63,945 nt of DNA from Duganella lactea (GTDB taxonomy: Bacteria; Pseudomonadota; Gammaproteobacteria; Burkholderiales; Burkholderiaceae_D): assembly GCF_009857505.1 (NCBI RefSeq), contig NZ_WWCP01000036.1:1-63945 (forward strand). The letters run 5' to 3'. Shown here piece after piece: positions 43,432 to 51,040 of the stretch. Made by a program: the position numbers and the translations under genes. Position 1 is the stretch's first letter, and the number at the start of each line of letters is the position of its first letter. Under the pieces are notes generated by a model. The model searched no databases. It saw only the letters and a program-made list of their open reading frames with translations, and was not told the DNA's origin.

Positions 43432-44148
43432 CTAGTACCAGTAGCCGTAATCCAGCAGCTCGTATCGCAGTAGGTCGATGAGGATGTGGTCTGGGTTAGG
43501 GGAGCGCGTGATGTCGGAGACCTTGAGGTAAATTACTTCGCGTTGTCCGATCCCCTTTGTTTTGTAGGGCGCCGGGGACAGGAAACCGTCACTCTCGATC
43601 CCGACCATGCTTACATCGATGGGTATCTCAAATTCGATGAAATCCTCCGGCGAAAGCCCATCAGTGATGCTTGCCATACCTGTGATGCTGACCACGATGC
43701 CCTCCGAAAGCAGCTTATCGATGCTGACGTATGCGCCGTTGTCATCGTTTCCTCGCAGTTCAACCAGATACTCATTTTGAGGATTCTGGAAGTAGACTGC
43801 CCGGTAATCGCTGGCGCTCAGTGGCTGTCCTGACCAGTAAGCGATAATCTCTGCGTAGCGATCTGGCAGATCGGGGGCTCGTTCGAAAATACATCCGCGC
43901 AAGTTGGCTGGCATGCTGATTTCGCCCGATGGGGACTGACCGCAGGAGGAAATGTGCGCCGCCACATGAGCTGTCGTTGGCAGCACGTCGAGCTTGATCG
44001 TACCTGCACTTTTGAGATAGTAACCCGGCTGAGTTGATACGTCGGTGCTCTCGTTGTCAGAGAGCGAGACGCGCGTGTAGTAGTCCAGATCCTTGATGGC
44101 GATGGCCGTGGCCATCGCCTCCTTTGTAACGTAGATGGTGGCTTGCAT
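43432..44148 (-). CDS. Hypothetical protein, second gene of the NTase operon
   Basis: A 238-aa acidic soluble protein of no family I recognise. It looks beta-rich (ATIYVTKEAMATAIA, GTIKLDVLPTTAHVAAHI, EFEIPIDVSMVGIESDGF) and ends in an unusual aromatic tail, ELLDYGYWY. Two cysteines (SSCG, RGCIF) lie in the middle. GAAGGAG lies 9 bases before its ATG and overlaps the stop codon of the NTase gene, so the two are one transcriptional and probably one functional unit. It could be an antitoxin, effector or substrate protein of the NTase. Confidence 0.68.
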   Translation of the reverse strand: MQATIYVTKEAMATAIAIKDLDYYTRVSLSDNESTDVSTQPGYYLKSAGTIKLDVLPTTAHVAAHISSCGQSPSGEISMPANLRGCIFERAPDLPDRYAEIIAYWSGQPLSASDYRAVYFQNPQNEYLVELRGNDDNGAYVSIDKLLSEGIVVSITGMASITDGLSPEDFIEFEIPIDVSMVGIESDGFLSPAPYKTKGIGQREVIYLKVSDITRSPNPDHILIDLLRYELLDYGYWY

Positions 44149-44161
44149 GTGTAAAACTCCT

Positions 44162-44944
44162 TCAGTTGATGTTGGAATGCTCGGTAATGAAAAAGCCCTT
44201 GCGAACGAGCTTCAGTTTGTGCCGTTGCTCGATGTGCGGGCGATCAGTGCTGAAAAGCTCCAGATTGCGGTTGGCCTGAATGGTGCTTGCCTGCTTCGTA
44301 TTGATCGCGTGACGGATGGCAGACGCGCTGATGTTTGAATCGAACAGGAATACGCCGTTGCTGTAGCCGACACGATCCACGTCGTACTGTGCGTTGAAGA
44401 TGAACTTCTGGGCGTCTGCCATGGATTGCATTAGAGCCACCTGCACCGTCTTTCCCGCCCGTGTGGACTTTCCGATGAAGTAGCGCGGATAGTTATCCGC
44501 CGGCGATACAGCTTGAAACGTGAAGGCAAAACGTGCTGCAAGGGCCTCGATCACATCCGTGGACAACGCGATTAGGTCAATATCGCCGTAATCCATGTGC
44601 TGGACGGGATTGACGAGGTGCTTTACGAAGCCTCCGAAAAGCACGACATCCCGCTGATTCATCAAGTAGTCCGCCAGCGCTTCACTGTCCTGCACGATCT
44701 CGTAGCCTGTGCTGTCGATGATGGAAAGGTAGCGAGAGTTCAAACACAGCCCTTTCGGCACGAACACGATTCCGCCGTGGCCGAACGTCAGCGCATTCAG
44801 ATCAAGGGGGAAAATCGAATTCAGGTTTTCTCGTAGAACCAGCCGCCCACCCAAAGTGCTGCGTAGAGCGGCATACTGGGACTTCGTGGCCGCGATGGCG
44901 CTAGTTGGAACTGGCGGCAGTACCAGCGAATACTCGACCTCCAT
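44162..44944 (-). CDS. Polymerase-beta-fold nucleotidyltransferase-like protein
   Basis: A 260-aa soluble protein. VVLFGGFVKHLVNPVQHMDY followed by GDIDLIAL has the NTase signature: GG (104-105), a variable loop, then D121-x-D123 on the next strand. A possible third carboxylate lies in YDVDRVGY (D188 or D190). The C-terminal part is helical and basic. Enzymes with this fold add nucleotides to RNA, proteins or small molecules, and many are in toxin-antitoxin and anti-phage systems. Its ATG lies exactly at the junction with a truncated ATPase gene; the ribosome binding site is weak. The fold assignment is from motif spacing and the substrate is unknown. Confidence 0.62.
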   Translation of the reverse strand: MEVEYSLVLPPVPTSAIAATKSQYAALRSTLGGRLVLRENLNSIFPLDLNALTFGHGGIVFVPKGLCLNSRYLSIIDSTGYEIVQDSEALADYLMNQRDVVLFGGFVKHLVNPVQHMDYGDIDLIALSTDVIEALAARFAFTFQAVSPADNYPRYFIGKSTRAGKTVQVALMQSMADAQKFIFNAQYDVDRVGYSNGVFLFDSNISASAIRHAINTKQASTIQANRNLELFSTDRPHIEQRHKLKLVRKGFFITEHSNIN

Positions 44945-45343
44945 AACCGTTCAGGCAGCGGAGGGCCTCGTTTGCTCCTCGCTTACTATGCAGCCTTGTG
45001 GAAGGTCTGCCACGGCGAACAGCTAGGCATGTCGGTCCCCGTAGTCATAGACTCTCCGAACCAGCAGGATCAAGATGACCTGAACCTCCACGTCGTTCTC
45101 GGGTTCATTGCGGAGAGCCTTCCGGATTCCATGCAGCTTATAGTCTGCGTCACGAAACACTCGGATGCACAGCTCGACAAGACAACCGTTTTCGACAAAA
45201 AGTACAGCATGTTGCTGCCCGAGTGCTACGACGAGGTCGAATCTGATGTAGAGCCGCTGTACCGGCAGATGAATGCCGCGTTGCTGAGCATTCCAATCGA
45301 TGATGCCGAGGAAGACAAGCCGGAGGCGGATTCGGATGAATAG
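44945..45343 (+). pseudogene. C-terminal stub of an SMC/ABC-type ATPase
   Basis: The open frame reads RSGSGGPRLLLAYYAALWK, an ABC signature followed by the helix typical of SMC/RecN-like ATPases. Then comes VPVVIDSPNQQDQD, a Walker B-type strand with the DSP of these families, and an acidic tail to a TAG at 45341-45343. Everything upstream (Walker A, coiled coil) is missing: at about 44945 the sequence switches to the NTase gene on the other strand. A TTG at 44972 could start a 123-aa peptide, but no ribosome binding site is seen. It is a remnant of a larger island gene. Confidence 0.6.
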
Positions 45344-45351
45344 GTCGTTCG

Positions 45352-45402
45352 TGGTAGGCAGTGCGGGATTCGAACCTACGACCATCGGACCCAAAGTCCG
45401 TT
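45352..45402 (-). pseudogene. tRNA-like remnant with Gln (TTG)-type anticodon arm
   Basis: Read leftward, an anticodon arm CGGA-CTTTGGG-TCCG is followed by a T-loop-like GGTTCGAATCC and ends TGCCTACCA, an encoded CCA. No D arm can be formed from the bases upstream, and the T stem has a mismatch. It is a partial or scrambled tRNA, perhaps an old attachment site. Confidence 0.4.
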
Positions 45403-45569
45403 CTGTCACTGCAGCCTGGAGGTCGCAATAGACGTTTGGACGTTTGAGGTCCGTGCTGCGAAGTGAGGAGCTAAGTGGGACGGACGTTTGGACGATTCGG
45501 ACGGTTCTGCAGGCGCGGAGATGGTGGGCCGGGAATAAGCCGGACACGAGGACTTCGTGCACTGAAAAC

Positions 45570-45596
45570 AAAAACGCCGATCTGCATGGATCGGCG
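45570..45596 (-). terminator. Terminator of the second tRNA-Phe gene
   Basis: Read leftward, a CGCCGATC / GATCGGCG stem with a TGCATG loop is followed by five T. It is nearly the same hairpin as at 681-707, and differs from the one left behind at 41885-41911, so this flank came with the island or by exchange with the other tRNA-Phe locus. Confidence 0.8.
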
Positions 45597-45614
45597 TTTT
45601 TGTAAGGGAATTCT

Positions 45615-45690
45615 TGGTGGCCCGGGGCGGAATCGAACCACCGACACAAGGATTTTCAATCCTCTGCTCTACCAACTGAGCTACCAGGCC
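45615..45690 (-). tRNA. tRNA-Phe (GAA), second copy
   Basis: A complete 76-base tRNA with GAA anticodon and encoded CCA, with the same sequence as 726-801. Its 3' part is the right attachment site of the island. Confidence 0.97.
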
Positions 45691-45700
45691 AAGGACCAGA

Positions 45701-45728
45701 ATTATAGCAGCTCGGCGGTAAAGCGCAA
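45701..45728 (-). promoter_or_regulatory. Promoter of the second tRNA-Phe gene
   Basis: Read leftward, TTGCGC (45723-45728), a 16-base spacer and a perfect TATAAT (45701-45706) lie 10 bases before the tRNA. Confidence 0.65.
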
Positions 45729-45768
45729 GAGACAATTTTCATTTCCTGTAAAACGCTATAATGGCCGG

Positions 45769-46989
45769 ATGAATAAGCCCACCTCTACCGCGGCGCTGCG
45801 CGTGACCGAAAGTGATATTTGTATCGTTGGCAATGGCGCGATTGCCAAGACCGCTGCGCTGGGCCTGGCCCAGGCCGGCCTGAGCGTGACCTTGCTCGGT
45901 CCGCCGGCCGCGCCGCCGTCGCCCGCCACGGCCGACCAGGGGTGGGATGCGCGCGTCTACGCGCTCAATCACACCGCGTATCACTTGCTGTCCTCGCTTA
46001 AAGTGTGGGATGCGCTGGACCACAGCCGCGTGGCGCCGGTCGATGCGATGATTGTGCACGGCGACGGCCCGCAAGCCGGCGGCCTGGCTTTCGACGCTTA
46101 CGGCGCCCGCGCCAACGCGTTGACCTGGATACTGGAGGACCGCAATCTGAATCAGGCGCTGGACGCCGCGCTGCGCTTCGCCCAGAACGTGAAGGTGGTC
46201 ACCGGCCGCGCCACTGGCCTGCTGCGCGACGCCGACCGCGCCACCGTGCAGTTGGACGATGGCGGCGGCATCCAGGCTGCGCTGGTGGTCGGCGCCGATG
46301 GCGCGCAGTCGTGGGTGCGCGGCCAGTGCGATATCGGTCTCGATTACCGCAGCTACAATCAACGCGCGGTGGTCTCCAATTTTGAATGCGACCAGCCGCA
46401 CCATGGCGCGGCCTATCAATGGTTCACCGGTGCAGAGGGCATCGTCGCCTTGCTGCCGCTGCCGGGTAATAAGGTGTCGCTGGTGTGGTCGGCGCCGGAA
46501 AAACTGGCCGATACGCTGCGCGCTGAATCGGCGCAGCAGATCGCCGACCGCCTGGCCGTGTTCGCGCGGGAGAAGCTTGGCGCCCTGACGCCGCTGCAGC
46601 CGGAGCTGGTGCGCGATTTCCCTTTGCGCCTGATCCGCCCGCACGCGATGGTGGCGCCGCGCGTGGCGCTGATCGGCGATGCCGCCCACGTGGTGCATCC
46701 GCTGGCCGGCCATGGCATGAACCTGGGCTTTGGCGATATGGTGCAGTTGATTAAAACGCTGTCCGAGCGTGAGCCGCAGCGCGGCATTGGCGATGACCGC
46801 GTGCTGGCCCGCTATGCGCGCGCGCGTAAGGAAGATGTGCTGCTGATGCAAGTCACCACCGATGGTCTGGCGCGCCTGTTCGAGACCGATATCGAGCCGC
46901 TGCGCGTGGTGCGCAATTTCGGATTAAACTTGTTGGACAAATTACCTGTGCTGAAGCGCCGCCTGATCTCTCACGCGATGGGCAAGTAA
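45769..46989 (+). CDS. UbiH/UbiF-type FAD-dependent hydroxylase
   Basis: A 406-aa flavoprotein monooxygenase of the ubiquinone-hydroxylase group. The dinucleotide-binding motif ICIVGNGAIAKTAALGLA is at residues 17-34, the DG strand motif (VVGADGAQSWVR) is in the middle, and GDAAHVVHPLAGHGMNLG near residue 300 binds FAD and is diagnostic of the UbiH/COQ6 family. It would hydroxylate the ubiquinone ring precursor at the inner membrane. Which position it modifies (UbiH, UbiF or UbiM) cannot be fixed here. A TATAAT lies 6 bases before the ATG; the long in-frame extension upstream crosses tRNA-Phe and is rejected. Confidence 0.87.
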   Translation: MNKPTSTAALRVTESDICIVGNGAIAKTAALGLAQAGLSVTLLGPPAAPPSPATADQGWDARVYALNHTAYHLLSSLKVWDALDHSRVAPVDAMIVHGDGPQAGGLAFDAYGARANALTWILEDRNLNQALDAALRFAQNVKVVTGRATGLLRDADRATVQLDDGGGIQAALVVGADGAQSWVRGQCDIGLDYRSYNQRAVVSNFECDQPHHGAAYQWFTGAEGIVALLPLPGNKVSLVWSAPEKLADTLRAESAQQIADRLAVFAREKLGALTPLQPELVRDFPLRLIRPHAMVAPRVALIGDAAHVVHPLAGHGMNLGFGDMVQLIKTLSEREPQRGIGDDRVLARYARARKEDVLLMQVTTDGLARLFETDIEPLRVVRNFGLNLLDKLPVLKRRLISHAMGK

Positions 46990-47010
46990 GCAGCATTTAC
47001 CGGAGAAGTT

Positions 47011-47739
47011 ATGAGAAACACCAAGATCGCTTTACTGTCGCTGTCCGTGCTGATGGCATCCTGCGTGGAAGCGCAAACGCCGCCGAGCACCGACGCGATC
47101 AAGAAGCTGATCGAGCCGCGTCTGGGCGCCAACGTCAAGGTCGATTCCGTGACCGCGACGCCGTACAGCGGCCTCTATGAAGTGCGCATCGGCAGCGACA
47201 TCCTGTACACCGACAAAACCGCGACCTATCTGGTCAACGGCCATATCTTCAACCTGTCCACCGGCGCCGACCTGACCCGCGAGCGTATCGAGGAAATCAA
47301 CAAGATCAAGTTCTCCGATCTGCCGCTGGACAAGGCGATCAAGGCGGTCAAGGGCGATGGTTCGCGCGTGATCGCGGTGTTCGAAGATCCCAACTGCGGC
47401 TACTGCAAGCGTCTGCGCCAGACCACGCTGAAGGAAACCGACAACGTCACCATCTACACCTTCATGTACAACATCTTGTCGGACGACTCCTTCGTCAAGT
47501 CGAAGAACGTGTGGTGCGCGGCCGACCGCCAGAAGGCCTGGGATGACTGGATGCTGAACGGTAAAGCGCCGGCCACCGCCGCCGCCGGCTGCGAGTCGCC
47601 CAACGATGAAGTGCTGGCGCTTGGCCATAAGCTGGGCATTCAGGGCACACCGGCGATTTTCTTCGCCGATGGCTCGCGCATTCCCGGCGCCATCGACGCC
47701 AAGGCGCTGGAAGATAAGTTCAGCAAGATCAAGAAGTAA
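47011..47739 (+). CDS. dsbC: Thiol:disulfide isomerase DsbC
   Basis: A 242-aa periplasmic protein with a signal sequence, an N-terminal dimerisation domain (residues 25-90) and a thioredoxin-like domain. The active site is C129-G-Y-C132 in EDPNCGYCKRL, with the cis-Pro in GTPAIFF. A structural cysteine pair (VWCAADR, AGCESPN) is also as in DsbC. It corrects wrong disulfides in exported proteins with DsbD as electron donor. The abundance of cysteine-containing exported proteins in this window fits its role. It begins 21 bases after the hydroxylase gene. Confidence 0.93.
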   Translation: MRNTKIALLSLSVLMASCVEAQTPPSTDAIKKLIEPRLGANVKVDSVTATPYSGLYEVRIGSDILYTDKTATYLVNGHIFNLSTGADLTRERIEEINKIKFSDLPLDKAIKAVKGDGSRVIAVFEDPNCGYCKRLRQTTLKETDNVTIYTFMYNILSDDSFVKSKNVWCAADRQKAWDDWMLNGKAPATAAAGCESPNDEVLALGHKLGIQGTPAIFFADGSRIPGAIDAKALEDKFSKIKK

Positions 47740-47782
47740 ACCTCAGTAGCCAACAACCGTAGCCAAAGCAAGGGAGACTTGA

Positions 47783-48241
47783 ATGATCACGTTAAACATC
47801 AACGGTAAAGATGTGCAGGTGGACGCCGACCCGTCGACGCCCATCCTGTGGGCGCTGCGCGACAACTTGAATATGACCGGCACCAAGTTCGGTTGCGGCA
47901 TGGCGCTGTGCGGCGCCTGCACCGTGCACCTGGGCGGGCAACCGATCCGCTCCTGCGTGACGCCGATTTCGGCTGCCGCAGGGCAGAAAATCACCACCAT
48001 CGAGGCGATGGAGAGCGATAAAGTCGGCAAGGCCGTGCAGGACGCGTGGGTCAAGATCGACGTGCCGCAATGCGGCTACTGTCAGAGTGGGCAGATCATG
48101 AGCGCCACCGCGCTGCTGCGCACGAATAAGAATCCGTCGGACGCCGATATCGACAACGCCATGGCCGGCAATATCTGCCGCTGCGGTACCTATCAGCGCA
48201 TCCGCGCCGCCATCAAAGACGCTGCCAAAGCGATTGCCTGA
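47783..48241 (+). CDS. (2Fe-2S) subunit of a molybdenum hydroxylase (IorA-like)
   Basis: A 152-aa iron-sulfur protein with two clusters. The plant-type cluster is bound by CGMALCGACTV and a later Cys (RSCVTP); the second is bound by CGYCQSGQIM and NICRCGTY. Such subunits pass electrons from the molybdenum site of xanthine-dehydrogenase-family enzymes to an acceptor. The two-subunit layout without an FAD subunit is that of isoquinoline 1-oxidoreductase or periplasmic aldehyde oxidases. AGGGAG precedes the ATG, and the large subunit follows 10 bases downstream. Confidence 0.93.
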   Translation: MITLNINGKDVQVDADPSTPILWALRDNLNMTGTKFGCGMALCGACTVHLGGQPIRSCVTPISAAAGQKITTIEAMESDKVGKAVQDAWVKIDVPQCGYCQSGQIMSATALLRTNKNPSDADIDNAMAGNICRCGTYQRIRAAIKDAAKAIA

Positions 48242-48251
48242 GGAGACCATC

Positions 48252-50468
48252 ATGCGTATTGAATGGATTAATCACGGCACCATCGCCAGCGCGTCGGCTT
48301 CGGGCGTTTCGCGCCGCGGCTTCATGAAGGCGGGCGCCGTTGCTGGCGGCGGTCTGGTATTGGGCTTCTTCATGCCGGGCGCGGGCCGCTGGGCCAACGC
48401 GCAGCAGCAGGCGGCCAAGGTCTATGAACCGAACGCCTTCCTGCACATCGCGCCGGACAACACGGTGACGGTGCAGGTCAACCGTCTGGAGTTCGGCCAG
48501 GGCGTGCAGACCTCGATGCCGATGCTGATCGCGGAGGAGCTGGAGGCGGATTGGTCGCAGGTGAAGGGCGCGCTGGCGCCGGCCGGCGATCAATATAAAG
48601 ATCCGGCTTTCGGCATTCAGATCACGGGCGGCTCGGGCAGCATCGCGCACTCGTTCACGCAGTACCGCGAAATCGGCGCCAAGGCGCGCGCGATGCTGAT
48701 CGCCGCCGCCGCCGAACAGTGGAAGGTGCCGGCGGAGCAGATCAAAACCGTCAAGGGCACGCTGATCGGCCCCGCAGGCCAGAAAGCCACCTACGGCGCC
48801 ATGGCCGATGCGGCGATGAAACAGCCGGTGCCCGCCACCATCAAGCTGAAAGACCCGAAACACTTCACGCTGATCGGCAAGCCAGTCAAGCGCCTCGACG
48901 CGCGCGACAAGTCCACCGGCAAGCAGCAATTCGGCATGGACTTCAAGGCGCCGGACAGCAAGGTCGCCGTGGTGGCGCGGCCGCCGGTCTTTGGCGCCAA
49001 AGTCGCCAAGCTGGATGCCAGCAAGGCCAAGGCCATCAAGGGCGTGATCGATGTGCTGGAAGTGAAGACCGACCGTGGTGGCAGTGGTGTGGTGGTCATC
49101 GCCGATGGCTACTGGCCGGCCAAGACCGGCCGCGAAGCGCTGGCGATTGAGTGGGACACCAGCGCGGTCGATAAAGTCAGCAGCGACAAGCAACTGGCGG
49201 AATATAAGGCGCTGTCGCAAAAGCCGGGCAATCCTGTGCGGACCGCGGACACGTCGAAACTGGCTGGCGCGGCGAAGAAAATCTCCGCCGTCTATGAGTT
49301 CCCGTATCTGGCGCATGCGCCCATGGAGCCGCTGAATTGCGTGGTCGATCTGCGCAAGGACGGCTGCACCGTGTGGGCCGGCTCGCAGTTCCAGACCGTT
49401 GACCAGGGCGCGATTGCCGCCACCGCCGGCCTGAAGCCGGAGCAGGTTGTGCTGAATACCATGATGGCGGGCGGTGGCTTCGGCCGCCGCGCGGTGCCAA
49501 CCTCGGACTACCTGGTGGAAGCGGTCAACATCGCCAAGGTGTGGCAGGCCGCGGGCCACAAGGAGCCTATCAAGGTTGTCTGGAGCCGCGAGGACGACAT
49601 CAAGGGCGGCTACTATCGCCCGTCGCACGTCCACCGCGCCAACATTGGCCTTGATGCCAAGGGCGAGATCGTCGGCTGGGATCACGTCATCGTCGGCCAG
49701 TCGATCACCAGCGGCACGCCGTTCGAGCCGATGATGGTGAAGAACGGCGTCGACGCGACCATGGTTGAAGGCATGGGCGAACCATACGAAGTGCCGCTGA
49801 ACCTGAGCGCGCATACGGTCAAGGCCAATGTGCCGGTGCTGTGGTGGCGTTCCGTCGGTTCCACCCACACCGCGTTTGTGATGGAAACGCTGATCGATGA
49901 AGCCGCGCACGCGGCCAAGATGGACCCGGTGGCCTATCGCCAAAAACTGATGGGCGAGAAAGCCACGCGTCACCGCGCCGCGCTGGATCTGGCGGTGGCC
50001 AAATCGGGCTACGGCAAGAAGGCGCTGCCGAAAGGCCAGGCCTACGGCGTGGCGCTGCACGAATCGTTCAACACCGTGGTCGCTTACGTGGTGGTGGCTT
50101 CCGTCAAGGATGGCCAGCCTAAGCTGCACAAGGTCACGGCGGGCGTTCACTGCAACACGGCGGTCAATCCCTTGACCATCGAGGCGCAGATTCAGGGCGC
50201 CGCGCTGATGGGCCTCGGCATGACCTTGCCGGGCGCCGCCATCACGCTGAAGGACGGTGTGGTCGAACAGCAGAACTTCAGCGACTACACGGTGGCGCGC
50301 ATCACCGACATGCCGAAGATCGATGTCCACATCGTGCCGTCCAACGATGCGCCAACCGGTATGGGCGAACCTGGTTTGCCGCCATTGGCGCCGGCCTTCG
50401 CCAACGCCCTGTTCACGTTGACCGGCAAGCGCCTGCGCAAGCTGCCGTTTGATCTGGCCAGCGCCTGA
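48252..50468 (+). CDS. Molybdopterin-binding subunit of a xanthine dehydrogenase-family enzyme (IorB-like)
   Basis: A 738-aa catalytic subunit. It begins with a twin-arginine signal, SRRGFMKAGAVAGGGLVLGF, so the folded, cofactor-loaded enzyme is exported. Molybdopterin cytosine dinucleotide contacts lie in GGGFGRRAVP and elsewhere, and the catalytic Glu is in the terminal GMGEPGLPPLAP. It oxidises an aldehyde or N-heterocycle with water-derived oxygen. The partner iron-sulfur subunit is upstream and a MocA-type cofactor enzyme follows after 5 bases. The start at 48252 follows AGGAGA. A cytochrome subunit and an XdhC-type chaperone are not in this cluster. Confidence 0.92.
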   Translation: MRIEWINHGTIASASASGVSRRGFMKAGAVAGGGLVLGFFMPGAGRWANAQQQAAKVYEPNAFLHIAPDNTVTVQVNRLEFGQGVQTSMPMLIAEELEADWSQVKGALAPAGDQYKDPAFGIQITGGSGSIAHSFTQYREIGAKARAMLIAAAAEQWKVPAEQIKTVKGTLIGPAGQKATYGAMADAAMKQPVPATIKLKDPKHFTLIGKPVKRLDARDKSTGKQQFGMDFKAPDSKVAVVARPPVFGAKVAKLDASKAKAIKGVIDVLEVKTDRGGSGVVVIADGYWPAKTGREALAIEWDTSAVDKVSSDKQLAEYKALSQKPGNPVRTADTSKLAGAAKKISAVYEFPYLAHAPMEPLNCVVDLRKDGCTVWAGSQFQTVDQGAIAATAGLKPEQVVLNTMMAGGGFGRRAVPTSDYLVEAVNIAKVWQAAGHKEPIKVVWSREDDIKGGYYRPSHVHRANIGLDAKGEIVGWDHVIVGQSITSGTPFEPMMVKNGVDATMVEGMGEPYEVPLNLSAHTVKANVPVLWWRSVGSTHTAFVMETLIDEAAHAAKMDPVAYRQKLMGEKATRHRAALDLAVAKSGYGKKALPKGQAYGVALHESFNTVVAYVVVASVKDGQPKLHKVTAGVHCNTAVNPLTIEAQIQGAALMGLGMTLPGAAITLKDGVVEQQNFSDYTVARITDMPKIDVHIVPSNDAPTGMGEPGLPPLAPAFANALFTLTGKRLRKLPFDLASA

Positions 50469-50473
50469 GAGGG

Positions 50474-51040
50474 ATGGCGATTACCGGCATTTTGCTGGCA
50501 GCCGGACGTGGTCGACGCTTCGATCCGTCCGGCGTACAAAACAAACTGCTGCAAACGCTGGCCGATGGCGACATCGTCATCGCCGCCAGCGCGAAGAATA
50601 TGCTGGCCGCGCTCCCGCGCGTGCTGGCCGTGGTACGCGAAGGCGACGACCAGGTTGCCGCGCTGCTGGGCCGTCTGGGTTGCGAAGTGCGCATCTGCGC
50701 CGACGCGGACCTGGGCATGGCCGAATCCCTCATCACCGCCATCGAACACACCAAGGCCGCCGAAGGCTGGCTGATAGGACTGGGCGACATGCCTTACGTC
50801 CTGCCGCAAACCATGCGTGCGTTGGCCGCTACAATAGCGGGTGGCGCGCATATCGCCGCACCCGTGTTTGAGGGAAGGCGCGGCAATCCCGTCGCCTTCA
50901 GTGCCTATCACTTGCCGTTGCTGCTGGCGCTGGAAGGGGATCAGGGCGCGCGCGCGATTTTAAAAAGCCATCCAGTCAGCGAGGTGGCGGTCAATGATGA
51001 AGGCGTAGTGCGCGACATCGACACAAAACAGGATTTATGA
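50474..51040 (+). CDS. mocA: Molybdenum cofactor cytidylyltransferase, MocA-like
   Basis: A 188-aa NTP-transferase. It opens ITGILLAAGRGRRF, the nucleotide-binding loop, with N/K in QNKLLQ. LIGLGDMPYVLP carries the metal-binding Asp, and RRGNPVAFS is the pterin-side motif. It makes molybdopterin cytosine dinucleotide, the cofactor form used by the xanthine-dehydrogenase family, and so matures the enzyme encoded just before it. It is coupled to the M61 gene by an ATGA overlap. Confidence 0.88.
   Translation: MAITGILLAAGRGRRFDPSGVQNKLLQTLADGDIVIAASAKNMLAALPRVLAVVREGDDQVAALLGRLGCEVRICADADLGMAESLITAIEHTKAAEGWLIGLGDMPYVLPQTMRALAATIAGGAHIAAPVFEGRRGNPVAFSAYHLPLLLALEGDQGARAILKSHPVSEVAVNDEGVVRDIDTKQDL

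Larger units (their letters stand above)
41965..45611. mobile_element. Small genomic island at tRNA-Phe
   Basis: A 3.65-kb segment between the 48-bp tRNA-Phe duplicates (41917-41964 and 45612-45659). Inside are decayed sequence, one frameshifted gene, a winged-helix gene, a leftward two-gene operon, an ATPase stub and a tRNA-like remnant. Base composition is visibly less GC-rich than in the flanking genes. No integrase, transposase or replication gene is visible, so it is a remnant or is mobilised from elsewhere. Confidence 0.78.

Noticed and set aside
45475..45768. 98-codon upstream extension of the UbiH-like gene
   Set aside because: It runs through the tRNA-Phe gene and promoter; ATG 45769 starts the FAD-binding fold at the usual distance.
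48213..50330. 705-aa leftward frame opposite the molybdenum hydroxylase
   Set aside because: Antisense to a gene with clear cofactor motifs; no family resemblance.
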